The notes beneath the pieces are model-generated. The model was not told the origin of the DNA and did no database searches. It was given only the letters and a program-made list of their open reading frames with translations. Shown here piece after piece: positions 24,601 to 34,079 of a stretch of DNA of 46,097 bases. The stretch is from Dehalococcoidia bacterium UBA2160 (GTDB lineage Bacteria; Chloroflexota; Dehalococcoidia; Lucifugimonadales; UBA1123). Each line of letters opens with the position of its first letter. Within the stretch, counting starts at the first letter, position 1. The translations under genes were made by a program, and so were the position numbers. The DNA lies in assembly GCA_002328865.1 (NCBI GenBank), contig DCWO01000143.1:1-46097 (forward strand), read 5' to 3'.

Positions 24601-26958
24601 CTACCCCGACTGCTCTTTGGTCACCCGCGCCAGGTCCATCCGGTTGACGTGGCGCACGCCGGGCGCCTGGGACAACAGGACAACGGAGCCCATTCCGACT
24701 GCCACGGCCACGTACGTCCTCGTATACAGCGCCACGTTGAAGCTGAACGAATCTGACTCGAAAGCCCTCATCAGCTCCACGGCCATCAGGTAGCCCAGGC
24801 CGATTCCCGCCCCGATCCCGACGATCGCCCCGATGGCGTTCTCCAGCGTGATGAGCGCCGTGATGCTCCGTGATCCGAATCCCAACGTTCGCATGGTGGC
24901 CAGTTCCCTGGCGCGCTCCATGACGTTCATCGACACGGTGTTGAACACAACCAGGAACGCCAGCGCCACCCCGAACAACACGAAGACCGCCACGAACTGG
25001 TAGAAGAGCGCCATGAAGTCCGCAATGGCGTCCCGCTTTTCCGACAGGGCTTCCACGTTGATCACCCCGGGCATTGCGGAGACGGATTCCTTGACGGCCG
25101 AAATCCGCTCTGGGTCCACTGCCAGCAATGCTCCAGTAATCACATCAGGCGTCCCCAGGAGCTGCCATGCGTCGTCCAGCGCGACGTATGCCACGGTGGA
25201 CAGCGGTGACCGCACCGTCCCAGCGATCGCCATCTCTTGCACGCCGAACGGCGTTTGCACATCCAGGACGTCGCCTATCCCGGCGCCGAGCTCGTTGGAT
25301 ATGCCTGTGCTTAGGTACAGACCCGATATGGCCAACGGGCGCCCGCCTTCTTTCTCCAGCGGACGATACAGCTCGCCTTGCGGCGATAGCCCTACCAACA
25401 GAGTGCTGTACGAACGCCCAACCGTCGCCAACCGCACAGGCGACTCCACCAGAGGTTCCACCCGCCGCACACCCGCCAAACCGGCGAACTCATCCACTGC
25501 TTCCGCCGGCACAGGACCGGCCATGGTTGCCTTGACGTCGTACGCCTCGATCTGCCCGAACTGCAGGTCCATCGTGTTGTCGATGGTGTCCAGCATGCCA
25601 AGGGACGCCACGATGAGCGAAACGGAAACGGCGACTCCAGCGGCGTTGACCAGGCTCCTGCGTGGTTGGCGGAACAGGCTCCTGAGGGCCAGCCTCCACA
25701 CGAACGGGACGCGACGCGTGGGCAGCAATCTGTCCAGTACGGTCAATCGACCGCCGGTCGGGACAGGCGGCCTCATGGCGGCGGCGGGCTCCAGACTGGC
25801 GCCCCTCCACGCCGGCAGCAAGCCTGCCACCACGCACGTTCCGATCCCCAACCCGATGCCGATGCCGAACACGGGCCAATGAGCATCGATCACCACAACG
25901 GGGATGTTGACGACGTCGGCGTACGCTGAGGTTATCAGCGCCGCGAGACCGTAAGCGACCACTGTGCCCAGCACACAACCCGCCACGCCCACCGCTAGCG
26001 CGTAGCCCAGGTAGTGTCGCACGACCTGCCCGCGGCCGTAACCCACCGCGCTCAGCAGTCCGATCTGGCCCCTCTGTGAGCTAACGGTTCGGGTCATTAG
26101 CACCAGGATGGCCAAGGCTGTGATGATGAGAAACATTGCCGGAACTACCGCGGCGATCTCGCCGAATCCCTCCAAGTCCAGCTTCAAGAACATGTAACTC
26201 GGCTGTCTTTCCCTGGGCGTGGACTCCAGCAGATTGTATGGGGCCAGAACCTGCTGTATCCGGACCGTCGTCGCCTCATGGTCGGCGCCCTCGGCGAACC
26301 GGACCACGACCTCGTTTATCGTCCCGACCTCGTCGAAGAGCCTTTCGGCGACGGCCTGCCGGGCGAACACCACCGCGAAAGCTCCCGGGGCGACAAAGGG
26401 CTCTTGGAGGCTCTTGGCCTTGAAGATGTATTCCGGCGAGACGATCCGGCCGGCGATTGTCATCTTTGCTCGCCCGTCGGCGAGCGCCAATTCGATTTCG
26501 TCGCCGGAGAAGAGATCGTTCTTCGCGGCAAACGCGTCATCGATCAGCACGGAATCGCTGGCGTCCGAGGGCAGGTAGGCTCCCTCCTCCAGCCAGACGT
26601 CGTTCACCATGGGGCGTCCGTCGTCCGGAGTACTGATCATGCGGGCCGACAGAAGCTCACCAGGATTCTTGGGGTCTGCCAATCCGACATCGTGAACGAT
26701 GCGTCCTTCGACTGCTTCGACTCCCGCCGTATCTGCGACTTCTTGCACGACCGTCGCAGGGGATTGTGCCACGCGGAAGAATGCGTCCGCCAGAAGGAGC
26801 TCGTCGTAGGTCCGCTCTTCCGACTCGCCGAGATTGAGGTAGCCGGCGTAGCTCCCGCCGAAAATGGCGATGCCCAGCGTCAGCAGCAACACCAGCGCGC
26901 CATACTGGAGCTTTGCTGCCCACAGACCTCGCAACAGCATACGATCGATCTTGCGCAT
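24601..26958 (-). CDS. ABC transporter permease, FtsX/MacB type
   Basis: A 785-residue membrane protein with two FtsX-like permease halves. A first transmembrane helix near the N-terminus (YGALVLLLTLGIAIFGGSYA) is followed by an extracytoplasmic MacB_PCD-like region and a first cluster of helices (about residues 250-380). A second helix and periplasmic region then lead to the final three helices. This is the eight-helix or longer duplicated layout of LolCE-like and related mechanotransmission exporters. The start is ATG 26958, two bases after the ATPase stop, with GGAG inside the end of that gene. Substrate unknown; a lipid, lipoprotein or hydrophobic compound is likely. Confidence 0.87.
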   Translation of the reverse strand: MRKIDRMLLRGLWAAKLQYGALVLLLTLGIAIFGGSYAGYLNLGESEERTYDELLLADAFFRVAQSPATVVQEVADTAGVEAVEGRIVHDVGLADPKNPGELLSARMISTPDDGRPMVNDVWLEEGAYLPSDASDSVLIDDAFAAKNDLFSGDEIELALADGRAKMTIAGRIVSPEYIFKAKSLQEPFVAPGAFAVVFARQAVAERLFDEVGTINEVVVRFAEGADHEATTVRIQQVLAPYNLLESTPRERQPSYMFLKLDLEGFGEIAAVVPAMFLIITALAILVLMTRTVSSQRGQIGLLSAVGYGRGQVVRHYLGYALAVGVAGCVLGTVVAYGLAALITSAYADVVNIPVVVIDAHWPVFGIGIGLGIGTCVVAGLLPAWRGASLEPAAAMRPPVPTGGRLTVLDRLLPTRRVPFVWRLALRSLFRQPRRSLVNAAGVAVSVSLIVASLGMLDTIDNTMDLQFGQIEAYDVKATMAGPVPAEAVDEFAGLAGVRRVEPLVESPVRLATVGRSYSTLLVGLSPQGELYRPLEKEGGRPLAISGLYLSTGISNELGAGIGDVLDVQTPFGVQEMAIAGTVRSPLSTVAYVALDDAWQLLGTPDVITGALLAVDPERISAVKESVSAMPGVINVEALSEKRDAIADFMALFYQFVAVFVLFGVALAFLVVFNTVSMNVMERARELATMRTLGFGSRSITALITLENAIGAIVGIGAGIGLGYLMAVELMRAFESDSFSFNVALYTRTYVAVAVGMGSVVLLSQAPGVRHVNRMDLARVTKEQSG

Positions 26959-26960
26959 GG

Positions 26961-27677
26961 CTACCACTCCAGATCCTCGGTCGGCAACGGATTCGGATTC
27001 AGGGTGTCCTCCAGGACTCGACCGCTGCGCAACCGGATCACGCGGTCGGCGATCTGACCGATGGCAGAGTTGTGGGTCACCGTCAGCACGGTTTTGCCCT
27101 CCCGGCTGCAGATCTCTCGGATGATGCCGAGTATTCGCTTTCCGGTCTCGTAATCAAGCTCGCCGGTCGGTTCGTCGCAAAGAAGAATCGGCGGGTCCTT
27201 CACAAGCGCTCGCGCGATGGACACCCGTTGCTGCTCGCCTCCCGAGAGCTGGCTTGGGAAGTTGTTGGTTCGGTCGGCGAGGCCAACCTCCGCCAGCACC
27301 TCGTCGAAAGACCGTGGGTGGTCGACCAACTCTGTGACCAACTCAACGTTTTCGATGGCCGTGAGCGTTGGGATGAGATTGAAGAACTGGAACACGAAGC
27401 CGATTCGCGTCCGTCGATGAACCGTGAGGCCTCCTCTGTCCATGCCCCCGATCGACACCCCGTCCACCACGACGTCGCCTTCCGTCGGCGAGTCTATGCC
27501 GCCCACCATGTTCAGCAGAGTCGTCTTGCCGGAGCCGCTAGGTCCGAGCAGAACCACGAACTGCCCTCGCGGCACTCTGAGGTCGACGCGGTCCAAGGCT
27601 TTGACGGAAATCCCTTCGGCCGCATAGACCTTGGACACGTTGTCGAGCGACACCGCCGTTGCGTTGGCCACTGCCAT
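26961..27677 (-). CDS. ABC transporter ATP-binding protein, LolD/MacB type
   Basis: A 238-residue ATPase that powers the adjacent permease. Walker A is GPSGSGKTTLLN, the Q-loop falls in FVFQFFNL, the signature is LSGGEQQRVSIARAL and Walker B is ILLCDEPTGELD, with the switch histidine in VTHN. FQFFNLIPTLTAIENVEL is typical of the LolD/MacB group. It lies between a tetR gene (25 bases upstream) and its permease (two bases downstream), so the three form one operon. Confidence 0.95.
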   Translation of the reverse strand: MAVANATAVSLDNVSKVYAAEGISVKALDRVDLRVPRGQFVVLLGPSGSGKTTLLNMVGGIDSPTEGDVVVDGVSIGGMDRGGLTVHRRTRIGFVFQFFNLIPTLTAIENVELVTELVDHPRSFDEVLAEVGLADRTNNFPSQLSGGEQQRVSIARALVKDPPILLCDEPTGELDYETGKRILGIIREICSREGKTVLTVTHNSAIGQIADRVIRLRSGRVLEDTLNPNPLPTEDLEW

Positions 27678-27702
27678 TTTGATCCTCCGTCTCTCGCGGG
27701 CG

Positions 27703-28308
27703 TCAGTTCGATTCCGTCCGCAGGCCGTTCACGAGCAACCGGATCGCCGTTTGATTGGTCTCGCCCCACGTCGTCTTCTCTGGGTCAACGGTCCAGAGCA
27801 GCGCCAGGCCCTCGTAGATCGCGAGAATGGCAGAGGCCACATCATGGACGTTTACGGCTCGGAACTCGGCGCTCTCGACTCCCTGTCTCAACAGCTCGAC
27901 CAGCCTCTCATGATAGGCGTCGTAGTATCCTTTCAGGACCTGCCGAACCGACTCCTTGCGCGCCGCTTCCGCGTAGAATTCGTAGAGGATCGGAAACACC
28001 GGCGTCATCCGAATCATGTCGTCGGCCACTTGACGGTCCAACGCCATCAGCCGGTCGCTAACCGATCCTGGCGCTGTCTGGAGTTCTTTCAGCGCGTCCA
28101 ACTCGACGGAGAAGAGCCGGTCGAGTATGCTGCCAATGAGAGCATCCTTGCTGTTGAAATAAAGGTAGATGGCGCCTTTGCTCAGCCCGGCTTCGCGTGC
28201 GATTTCGTCCATGGATGCCTCTTGGAAACTCGCTTGTGCGAAAACGACCATGGCGGCGTCGAGGATCTGTTCGATGCACTTTTCGGCGACATTTGGGCGT
28301 GGAGCCAT
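27703..28308 (-). CDS. TetR/AcrR family transcriptional regulator
   Basis: A 201-residue repressor. The N-terminal HTH (AAMVVFAQASFQEASMDEIA, REAGLSKGAIYLYFNSKDAL, about residues 17-56) is a close match to the family consensus, and the C-terminal ligand domain is divergent as usual. The first gene of an operon with an ABC ATPase and permease, it likely controls them in response to the exported compound. A perfect 14-bp palindrome lies 18 bases upstream of the start. The gene is divergent from a methyltransferase gene that might share control. Confidence 0.94.
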   Translation of the reverse strand: MAPRPNVAEKCIEQILDAAMVVFAQASFQEASMDEIAREAGLSKGAIYLYFNSKDALIGSILDRLFSVELDALKELQTAPGSVSDRLMALDRQVADDMIRMTPVFPILYEFYAEAARKESVRQVLKGYYDAYHERLVELLRQGVESAEFRAVNVHDVASAILAIYEGLALLWTVDPEKTTWGETNQTAIRLLVNGLRTESN

Positions 28309-28326
28309 CGGTATCTCCGGTTGGTG

Positions 28327-28340
28327 ACTGACCGGTCAGT
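28327..28340. promoter_or_regulatory. TetR operator palindrome
   Basis: ACTGACCGGTCAGT is a perfect 14-bp palindrome, 18 bases before the tetR start codon. Its TGACCGGTCA core is the form seen at many TetR/AcrR operators. On the minus strand AATAAT-like sequence lies immediately upstream, so bound repressor would cover the promoter. Confidence 0.7.
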
Positions 28341-28405
28341 TATTATTGTGGACGAGCTTCGAACCCACGTCAAAGCAGGCCAGCCACGGCCTGTGTGAGG
28401 CTACC

Positions 28406-29023
28406 GTGACGAATCGGCGACGCGCACTGCCGCAAAGCTTCCTGGACTCGGCCCGCGCCCTGGAACAGTCGTATCTGGAGACTGACGACCCCGTCCGGCA
28501 ATCAGGATTCGGAGGCGGCGCCAAACGATGGCGGGCCGAACGCGAGCCGATACTCGACGCGGTCGAACACGACGGCGACATACTCGACATCGGTTGCGCC
28601 AACGGGCATTTGCTCGAATGCCTGGTTTCGTGGGGCCGGGAGCGGGGCCTGAATCTCACACCGCACGGGTTGGACCTGGGTCCACGGTTAATTGACCTGG
28701 CCCGCCTGCGACACCCGAATTTCGCCGAGAACTTTCACGTGGGCAACGCTTGGGACTGGCGCCCGCCGCGACGCTATCGATACGTGTACATGCTGTACGA
28801 CTGCGTTCCGGAAGCGTACCTGGCCGAGTGTTTCGGGCGTCTGCTCGCTGTCTTCATCGAGCCGGGCGGGCGGTTGATCGTCGGGGCATACGGGCCGAAG
28901 ACACGCGGCGTGCCGCCGTTCGACATCGCGGCGTTCATTCGCGATGCGGGATTGACGGTAGCGGGCACGTCCGGCGACGCCGATCCGCCTGTCGCGGCCG
29001 CGTTCGCGTGGGTAGACGCGTGA
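28406..29023 (+). CDS. Class I SAM-dependent methyltransferase
   Basis: About 205 residues. The SAM-binding motif I is ILDIGCANGHLLE, followed by the acidic residue of motif II in HGLDLGPRLIDLAR. Motif IV reads YVYMLYDCVPE, and a hydrophobic strand with GGRLIVGAYG completes the fold. The substrate is not recognisable. The start is GTG 28406, after GAGG; the frame is open 20 codons further upstream, into the tetR control region. It is divergent from tetR and convergent with the aminoacylase gene, whose end lies three bases away. Confidence 0.8.
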   Translation: MTNRRRALPQSFLDSARALEQSYLETDDPVRQSGFGGGAKRWRAEREPILDAVEHDGDILDIGCANGHLLECLVSWGRERGLNLTPHGLDLGPRLIDLARLRHPNFAENFHVGNAWDWRPPRRYRYVYMLYDCVPEAYLAECFGRLLAVFIEPGGRLIVGAYGPKTRGVPPFDIAAFIRDAGLTVAGTSGDADPPVAAAFAWVDA

Positions 29024-29026
29024 AGG

Positions 29027-30619
29027 TCAGCCGGCGAAGTCTCGCACGACCTGTCCCGGTGTCGCGCCGGTGAACTCCCCGTCCTCGATGACTAGCGTCC
29101 CGTTGACGGCCACATGGGGGATCCCGATCGCGTAGCTGTGGGGCGCCTCGAACGTCGCCGTATCGGCCACGGTGCCCGGATCGAAGACGACCAGGTCAGC
29201 GGCCATGCCCGGAGCGACCCGCCCTCGGCGCGTGAGACCCAGGCGCGACGCAGGCAGCATCGTCATCTTGCGGATGGCTTCCGGCAGCGACACGACGCCC
29301 TTCTCTCGGACGTAGCGGGCCAGGAAACGCGGGTTGGTCCCATAGCTGCGGGGATGGGGCTGCCCGACAGCCAAGATGCCCGACGTCGACAGCGCGCTGC
29401 CGTCCGAGCCAACGGACACCAGCGGGCTTCCAGCGATAACTTCGACGTCCGGCTCCTGCATCATGTGGATGATAACCTGCCCGTCGCCCTGTTCGTACAG
29501 TCTGAGCGCAGCCTCTGAAGCTTCGCAACGGAGCTCCTCGGCGATTTGGAGCATGTTCATCCCTTCGAAGTGGTCATCCGGTGTGAACCGCGCGATGACG
29601 ACGCCGGCAGGATCGCGATTGTGCTTGTAGATGTCCTCGATGTCGGCGAGCAGCCTCGGCCTGAGCGCGGAGTCGGCCATGACGTCCAGGGTGGCGGCGC
29701 GGCCTCCGTCCAGCGCCCAGCGAGGGAACAGGGCTCCGGTCAGGCTCGTGCTTCCGGCGGTGTACGGGTACTGGTCGCCCGCGATGTCGATCCCTTCGTC
29801 GCGCGTCAGTTCGAACAGGTCAAGCACCGCGGACGCCCGGCCCCAAACGGAAGGTCCCATGCACTTGACGTGCGATATCTCGAGCCGAATCCCGGTGCGT
29901 CGCCCGATCTCAATTGCTTCGTTGATGGCGACGAACAGGCCCACGCTGTGGCTGCCTTCGTCGCGCATGTGGGTCGAGTAGAGCTTGCCGCGCTCCGACG
30001 CCACCGCGGCCAGCGCGATGACCTCGTCCAGGCGGGCGTAATTGCCGGGCGCGTAGAACAACCCGGTCGAGATGCCCATGGCCCCGGCGTCGAGGCTATC
30101 CGCGACCAGCGCCTTCATTCGGTCCAATTCCTCGCCATCGGGCGCCCTCGAATCTAAGCCGACGACACACGAGCGCACTGTCCCGTGCCCCACCTGAACC
30201 GCGATGTTCAGCGATGGCTGCGCGGCCTCGAGAGCGTCGAGGTAACTTCCGAAGTCGCTCCAGGTGATTTCGAAGTTGTCGGTGTATTGGGACACGCGAG
30301 CTTCGAGCGCTTCTCTGGCATCGCCAATCAGCGGAGCGCAGAAGCTGGACCCGCAATTGCCCGCCAACTCAAGGGTCACTCCCTGCCGCACCTTGCTCTG
30401 GGCCGTGTTGTCGAGCAGGAACGACATGTCGCTGTGCGTGTGCAGGTCGATGAACCCCGGGCACACGGTCAGCCCCGACGCGTCGACGGTCGACGCGGCC
30501 TCGCCGTCCAGCCTGCCGATGGCCACGATCTCGCTGCCAACGGCCGCAACGTCGGCGACGTACGCAGGGCTGCCCGTGCCGTCGAGGATGCTCCCGTTCT
30601 TGATTAGCAGGTCGTACAT
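29027..30619 (-). CDS. N-acyl-D-amino-acid deacylase (D-aminoacylase) family amidohydrolase
   Basis: A 530-residue zinc amidohydrolase that removes the acyl group from N-acyl-D-amino acids or related compounds. The metal ligands are recognisable: HTH in GFIDLHTHSDMSF, Cys in LAGNCGSSF, His in YSTHMRDEGSHS, His in EISHVKCMGP and the catalytic Asp in SVGSDGSAL. Its length is typical. The start is ATG 30619, eight bases after GGGAGG; 30 further in-frame codons upstream are not conserved. Such enzymes let cells use D-amino acids and modified peptides, in keeping with a scavenging lifestyle. Confidence 0.9.
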   Translation of the reverse strand: MYDLLIKNGSILDGTGSPAYVADVAAVGSEIVAIGRLDGEAASTVDASGLTVCPGFIDLHTHSDMSFLLDNTAQSKVRQGVTLELAGNCGSSFCAPLIGDAREALEARVSQYTDNFEITWSDFGSYLDALEAAQPSLNIAVQVGHGTVRSCVVGLDSRAPDGEELDRMKALVADSLDAGAMGISTGLFYAPGNYARLDEVIALAAVASERGKLYSTHMRDEGSHSVGLFVAINEAIEIGRRTGIRLEISHVKCMGPSVWGRASAVLDLFELTRDEGIDIAGDQYPYTAGSTSLTGALFPRWALDGGRAATLDVMADSALRPRLLADIEDIYKHNRDPAGVVIARFTPDDHFEGMNMLQIAEELRCEASEAALRLYEQGDGQVIIHMMQEPDVEVIAGSPLVSVGSDGSALSTSGILAVGQPHPRSYGTNPRFLARYVREKGVVSLPEAIRKMTMLPASRLGLTRRGRVAPGMAADLVVFDPGTVADTATFEAPHSYAIGIPHVAVNGTLVIEDGEFTGATPGQVVRDFAG

Positions 30620-30804
30620 AGTCGCGGCCTCCCACGTGATGCGTTCGGTTTCCGTGGCGCTGAGTGTAGCACGGAGTGAGCGCTCGGTGGCGAGAAAAAA
30701 CCTTCGCATAGCTCGACAGCCAGCGCTTGGCGGGGGTACGATACTTTGAATGTTTGCGGCGCCTGATCGCCGGCGCAGACTCTGCGATTCATTGGAGGCA
30801 GTCG

Positions 30805-31779
30805 TTGGAAGCTTTGGTGTTGGGAGGAAGCCGGTTCATCGGATTGCACCTGGTGCGGCTCCTGAGCGGGCAAGGGCATCGAGTCACCGTGTTGAATCGA
30901 GGGCAGACGGCGGCAGAGCTGCCCGACGACGTCGAGCGTCTGGCCGCCGACCGCACCGAGCCCGAGCAGGTTCGCGATGCGCTTCACGATCGGTCCTGGG
31001 ATGTCGCGTTCGACATATCGGGTTACACTCCCGAGAGCCTCGACCCGGTTGTTCGCGCGCTGGAAGGGAACGTCGGTCGATTCGTGTTCTGCAGCACGAC
31101 CTCCGTCTACGCTCCCGGAGACGTTGCCCCGGTTGAGGAGGACGGCCCGTTGTTCAGGGACCCCGACGCCGACGAGTACTCCCGAAACAAGATCCTGTGC
31201 GAAGATTTGCTCTTGGACCTCTTCGACGCTCGCGGCTTCCCGATGACGATCTTGCGCCCGCCCTACGTATACGGGCCGGACAACTACCTCTCGCAACGAG
31301 AGTTCAGCTACTTCGCCAGGCTGGCGCGGGGACGGAGAATCATCGTGCCAGGGACAGGGCGAACCTTGGTCCACTCTGTCCACGTAGACGATCTGGTGGA
31401 TGCGTTCGTCGCGGCGCCTGAAATCGAAAAGACGATGGGGCAGACATACACGATCTGCGGCCCGGACGCCATCACTCTCGACGGCTGGATCGATGCGATC
31501 GGCGCCGCGATGGGCCTTGCGCCGGAGATCGTGCATGCATCGCCCGCCCAATACGATGAGCTGGAAGTCGAAGCTCGGAAGTTCCCGTTCGGTTGGGACC
31601 GCAGCACTATATACTCGACCGAGAAGGCGCGGCGCGACATGGACTGGGCGCCCAAATACCGTATGGCGGACGGCCTCCGCATGACCTACGAGTGGTGGAC
31701 GGAGTCTGGTCTCGACCAACAGGAGTGGGACTTCTCCGCGGAGGACAGGGCGCTGGAGACGCTGGACGGCGCAAAGTGA
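30805..31779 (+). CDS. NAD-dependent epimerase/dehydratase family protein
   Basis: An extended short-chain dehydrogenase of 324 residues. It starts with the Rossmann motif VLGGSRFIGLHLVRLL, followed by VTVLNRG and a binding-site aspartate in LAADRTEP. The catalytic pattern is STTSVYAPG with the tyrosine and lysine in Y-S-R-N-K. Motifs GGSRFIG and RPPYVYGPDNYL place it near the nucleotide-sugar epimerases and CSP41-like relatives; the substrate is unknown. The start is TTG 30805, six bases after GGAGG, where the fold begins. Confidence 0.87.
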   Translation: MEALVLGGSRFIGLHLVRLLSGQGHRVTVLNRGQTAAELPDDVERLAADRTEPEQVRDALHDRSWDVAFDISGYTPESLDPVVRALEGNVGRFVFCSTTSVYAPGDVAPVEEDGPLFRDPDADEYSRNKILCEDLLLDLFDARGFPMTILRPPYVYGPDNYLSQREFSYFARLARGRRIIVPGTGRTLVHSVHVDDLVDAFVAAPEIEKTMGQTYTICGPDAITLDGWIDAIGAAMGLAPEIVHASPAQYDELEVEARKFPFGWDRSTIYSTEKARRDMDWAPKYRMADGLRMTYEWWTESGLDQQEWDFSAEDRALETLDGAK

Positions 31780-31848
31780 GCGCGTCGGTTAGCCCTATTG
31801 TTAGACTCGGCGACGGCGCCGAACTCAGGGAGTCCCAAGGAACATTCG

Positions 31849-33993
31849 ATGTCGCGTAACACAATGAAATCGGCTCTTCGCCTGCTTTCGTTGGCAATGT
31901 TGCTGGCGGTGTTTGCCGTCGCTACGGCGTGCGGGGACGACGGGCTTCCGACAATCGAGGCTCCGGGCGAAACGACAGCGCCGACCGACACCTCAACCCC
32001 CGCGGCCACATCTTCGCCAACTCCGTCACCGACTTCGACGCCTACTCCAACTGCGACACCCACGCCAACGCCGGTTCCCACGTCAACGCCCACGCCGATG
32101 CCGACGCCCACACTCGTGCCAACTCGAACGCCGGTCTCCAGCCAATCTCAGGCCGCGACGACCCCAGTCAGTGAAGCGGAGCAGATATACTTCGATGCCG
32201 CCAGTGCGATGGGGCTTGTCGAGTCTTTCCATTACGAAATGAATGCGACGCTGTCCTTGACCTCGGACGGACTTGGATTCACGATTCCCGTCGAGATGAT
32301 CGGCGACTTCCAAGCCCCTGACCGCAGTCGGGGTTCCCTCTCGATGAACATCATTCTGTTCAAGGTCGAGACCGAGTTCGTCAACATCGGCGAGGATTCA
32401 TACTCCACCGACCCCGACACGGGAGAATGGACGACCGGCTCGGCGAACGGCGTGTTCTTCGGAAATCCCGCCGACTTCGCGGACCCTGAATTCCTCGAGT
32501 CGGCCGGCAGCTTCGCCGACCTGATTGTCGCCGGCATCGAAGACCTCAACGGAATTCAGACCTACCATTTGGTAGGAAGACTGTCGGAAGAAGAAGCCGA
32601 CGCCGCGGGGGCTGAGGACTTCGCGACCGAGTTCTGGATCGGCGTGGAGGACAGCCGGTTCAGGCAAGTGTCTTTCGCCGGCGAACTCGACGCCGAAGAC
32701 CTGGTGACCGACGACCTTCCGGTGGGCGACCTCGACGTCAGCGATTCCAGGTTCAGCGCGGTGCTTACGTTTACGGACTACGACAAGCCCGTCAACATCG
32801 TCGCACCGGACCTCCCAGTGGCCGACCCGCTGGCGCCGTTGGCGCCTGAACAGCTTGAGTCAGGCTGGTTCCGGCACGAGCTGCCGGAGATGGGATTCGC
32901 CGTTGCGCTGCCTCCCACCTGGCAGGCGACCCGACTCGATCCTGAACGCGCCTCGGCGATATTCGGCGCGATCGAAGACGTCAACCCGGTCCTGGCCGAA
33001 AGGGTCGAAGAGCAGATGCTCAGCCTCATCGACGACGGCGGGTTCAAGTTGTTCGCCTACGACACGGACGTAACCGCCGATGACACAGAATTGACGACCA
33101 TGAATCTGGTCGCCGAGGACACCGGATTCGAAATCGCGCTGGATCTGTTCGCCGAGTTGAGCGTGGAACAGGTCAATCTCGTGATCGATGTTGAAGGCGA
33201 CGTGCAGCAAACAACTGTGGACCTCGGCGGCGTGCCTGCAGAGGAGCTCCGATACACCATGAACGCCCCGGACGACAACAACGAGACCGTCCAGCTTGCG
33301 GTCAGTCAATACTTGTTGGTGCAAGGCACTATGCTGTGGGCCGTCACGCTGGCGGCGCCAAACGAGAAGGCCGGACATTACGTGCCGGTTTTCGAGAGCA
33401 TTTCGCAAACCGTCGAGCTCATCGAACTCGTCGACGACATATCCCAGGCAACACCAAATCAACCCGAAGAGGAGACACCTTTGGCAAAAAGCTACGATTC
33501 ACCACCCGAGATGACCATCGACACCGACAAGAGCTACAAGGCCACATTCGAGCTGGACAGCGGCGGCGAGTTCGTCGTTGAACTCTATGCCGCAGAAGCG
33601 CCGATTACCGTCAATAACTTCGTGTTCCTGTCCCGTGACGGCTTCTACGACGGCGTGACGTTCCATCGCGTGATCCCCGACTTCATGGCCCAGGGCGGCG
33701 ACCCGACCGGAACGGGCTCGGGCGGACCCGGCTACAGGTTCCAGGACGAGTTCCACCCCGCCCGTCGTCACGACAAGCCCGGCATCCTCTCGATGGCCAA
33801 CGCCGGACCAGGCACCAACGGCAGCCAGTTCTTCATCACCTTCGTCCCGACGCCGCACCTGAATGACGCGCACACAGTGTTCGGCGCCGTGATCGAGGGC
33901 ATGGACTTCGTCAACGCCATCCCGGCCCGCGATCCCGGTTCGGCCACCGCCCCGGGCGTCGCGATCAAGACGATCACTATTTCCGAGGAGTAG
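31849..33993 (+). CDS. Lipoprotein fused to a C-terminal cyclophilin-type peptidyl-prolyl isomerase
   Basis: A 714-residue frame with distinct parts. Residues 1-28 are a lipoprotein signal ending at lipobox TAC (Cys28). About residues 42-100 form a Thr/Pro linker of repeated TPTP units. A region of some 200 residues resembling LppX/LprG-like lipid-carrying lipoproteins follows, then a further domain of unknown type. Residues 545-714 are a full cyclophilin (VNNFVFLSRDGFYDGVTFHR, FMAQGGDPTGTG, GSQFFIT, AHTVFG). At the junction GAGGAG (33470-33475) precedes TTG 33481, which would start LAKSYDSPPEMTID, the natural N-terminus of free cyclophilins, so a separate 170-residue cyclophilin may also be made. 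Confidence 0.82.
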   Translation: MSRNTMKSALRLLSLAMLLAVFAVATACGDDGLPTIEAPGETTAPTDTSTPAATSSPTPSPTSTPTPTATPTPTPVPTSTPTPMPTPTLVPTRTPVSSQSQAATTPVSEAEQIYFDAASAMGLVESFHYEMNATLSLTSDGLGFTIPVEMIGDFQAPDRSRGSLSMNIILFKVETEFVNIGEDSYSTDPDTGEWTTGSANGVFFGNPADFADPEFLESAGSFADLIVAGIEDLNGIQTYHLVGRLSEEEADAAGAEDFATEFWIGVEDSRFRQVSFAGELDAEDLVTDDLPVGDLDVSDSRFSAVLTFTDYDKPVNIVAPDLPVADPLAPLAPEQLESGWFRHELPEMGFAVALPPTWQATRLDPERASAIFGAIEDVNPVLAERVEEQMLSLIDDGGFKLFAYDTDVTADDTELTTMNLVAEDTGFEIALDLFAELSVEQVNLVIDVEGDVQQTTVDLGGVPAEELRYTMNAPDDNNETVQLAVSQYLLVQGTMLWAVTLAAPNEKAGHYVPVFESISQTVELIELVDDISQATPNQPEEETPLAKSYDSPPEMTIDTDKSYKATFELDSGGEFVVELYAAEAPITVNNFVFLSRDGFYDGVTFHRVIPDFMAQGGDPTGTGSGGPGYRFQDEFHPARRHDKPGILSMANAGPGTNGSQFFITFVPTPHLNDAHTVFGAVIEGMDFVNAIPARDPGSATAPGVAIKTITISEE

Positions 33994-34079
33994 TCAGGCC
34001 GGACGCGCGAGTCATCGGCAAACCAGGCTGCGGGTGAGATCGAACTGATGCACTGTCATACAGACCGGATCGGTTCGCC

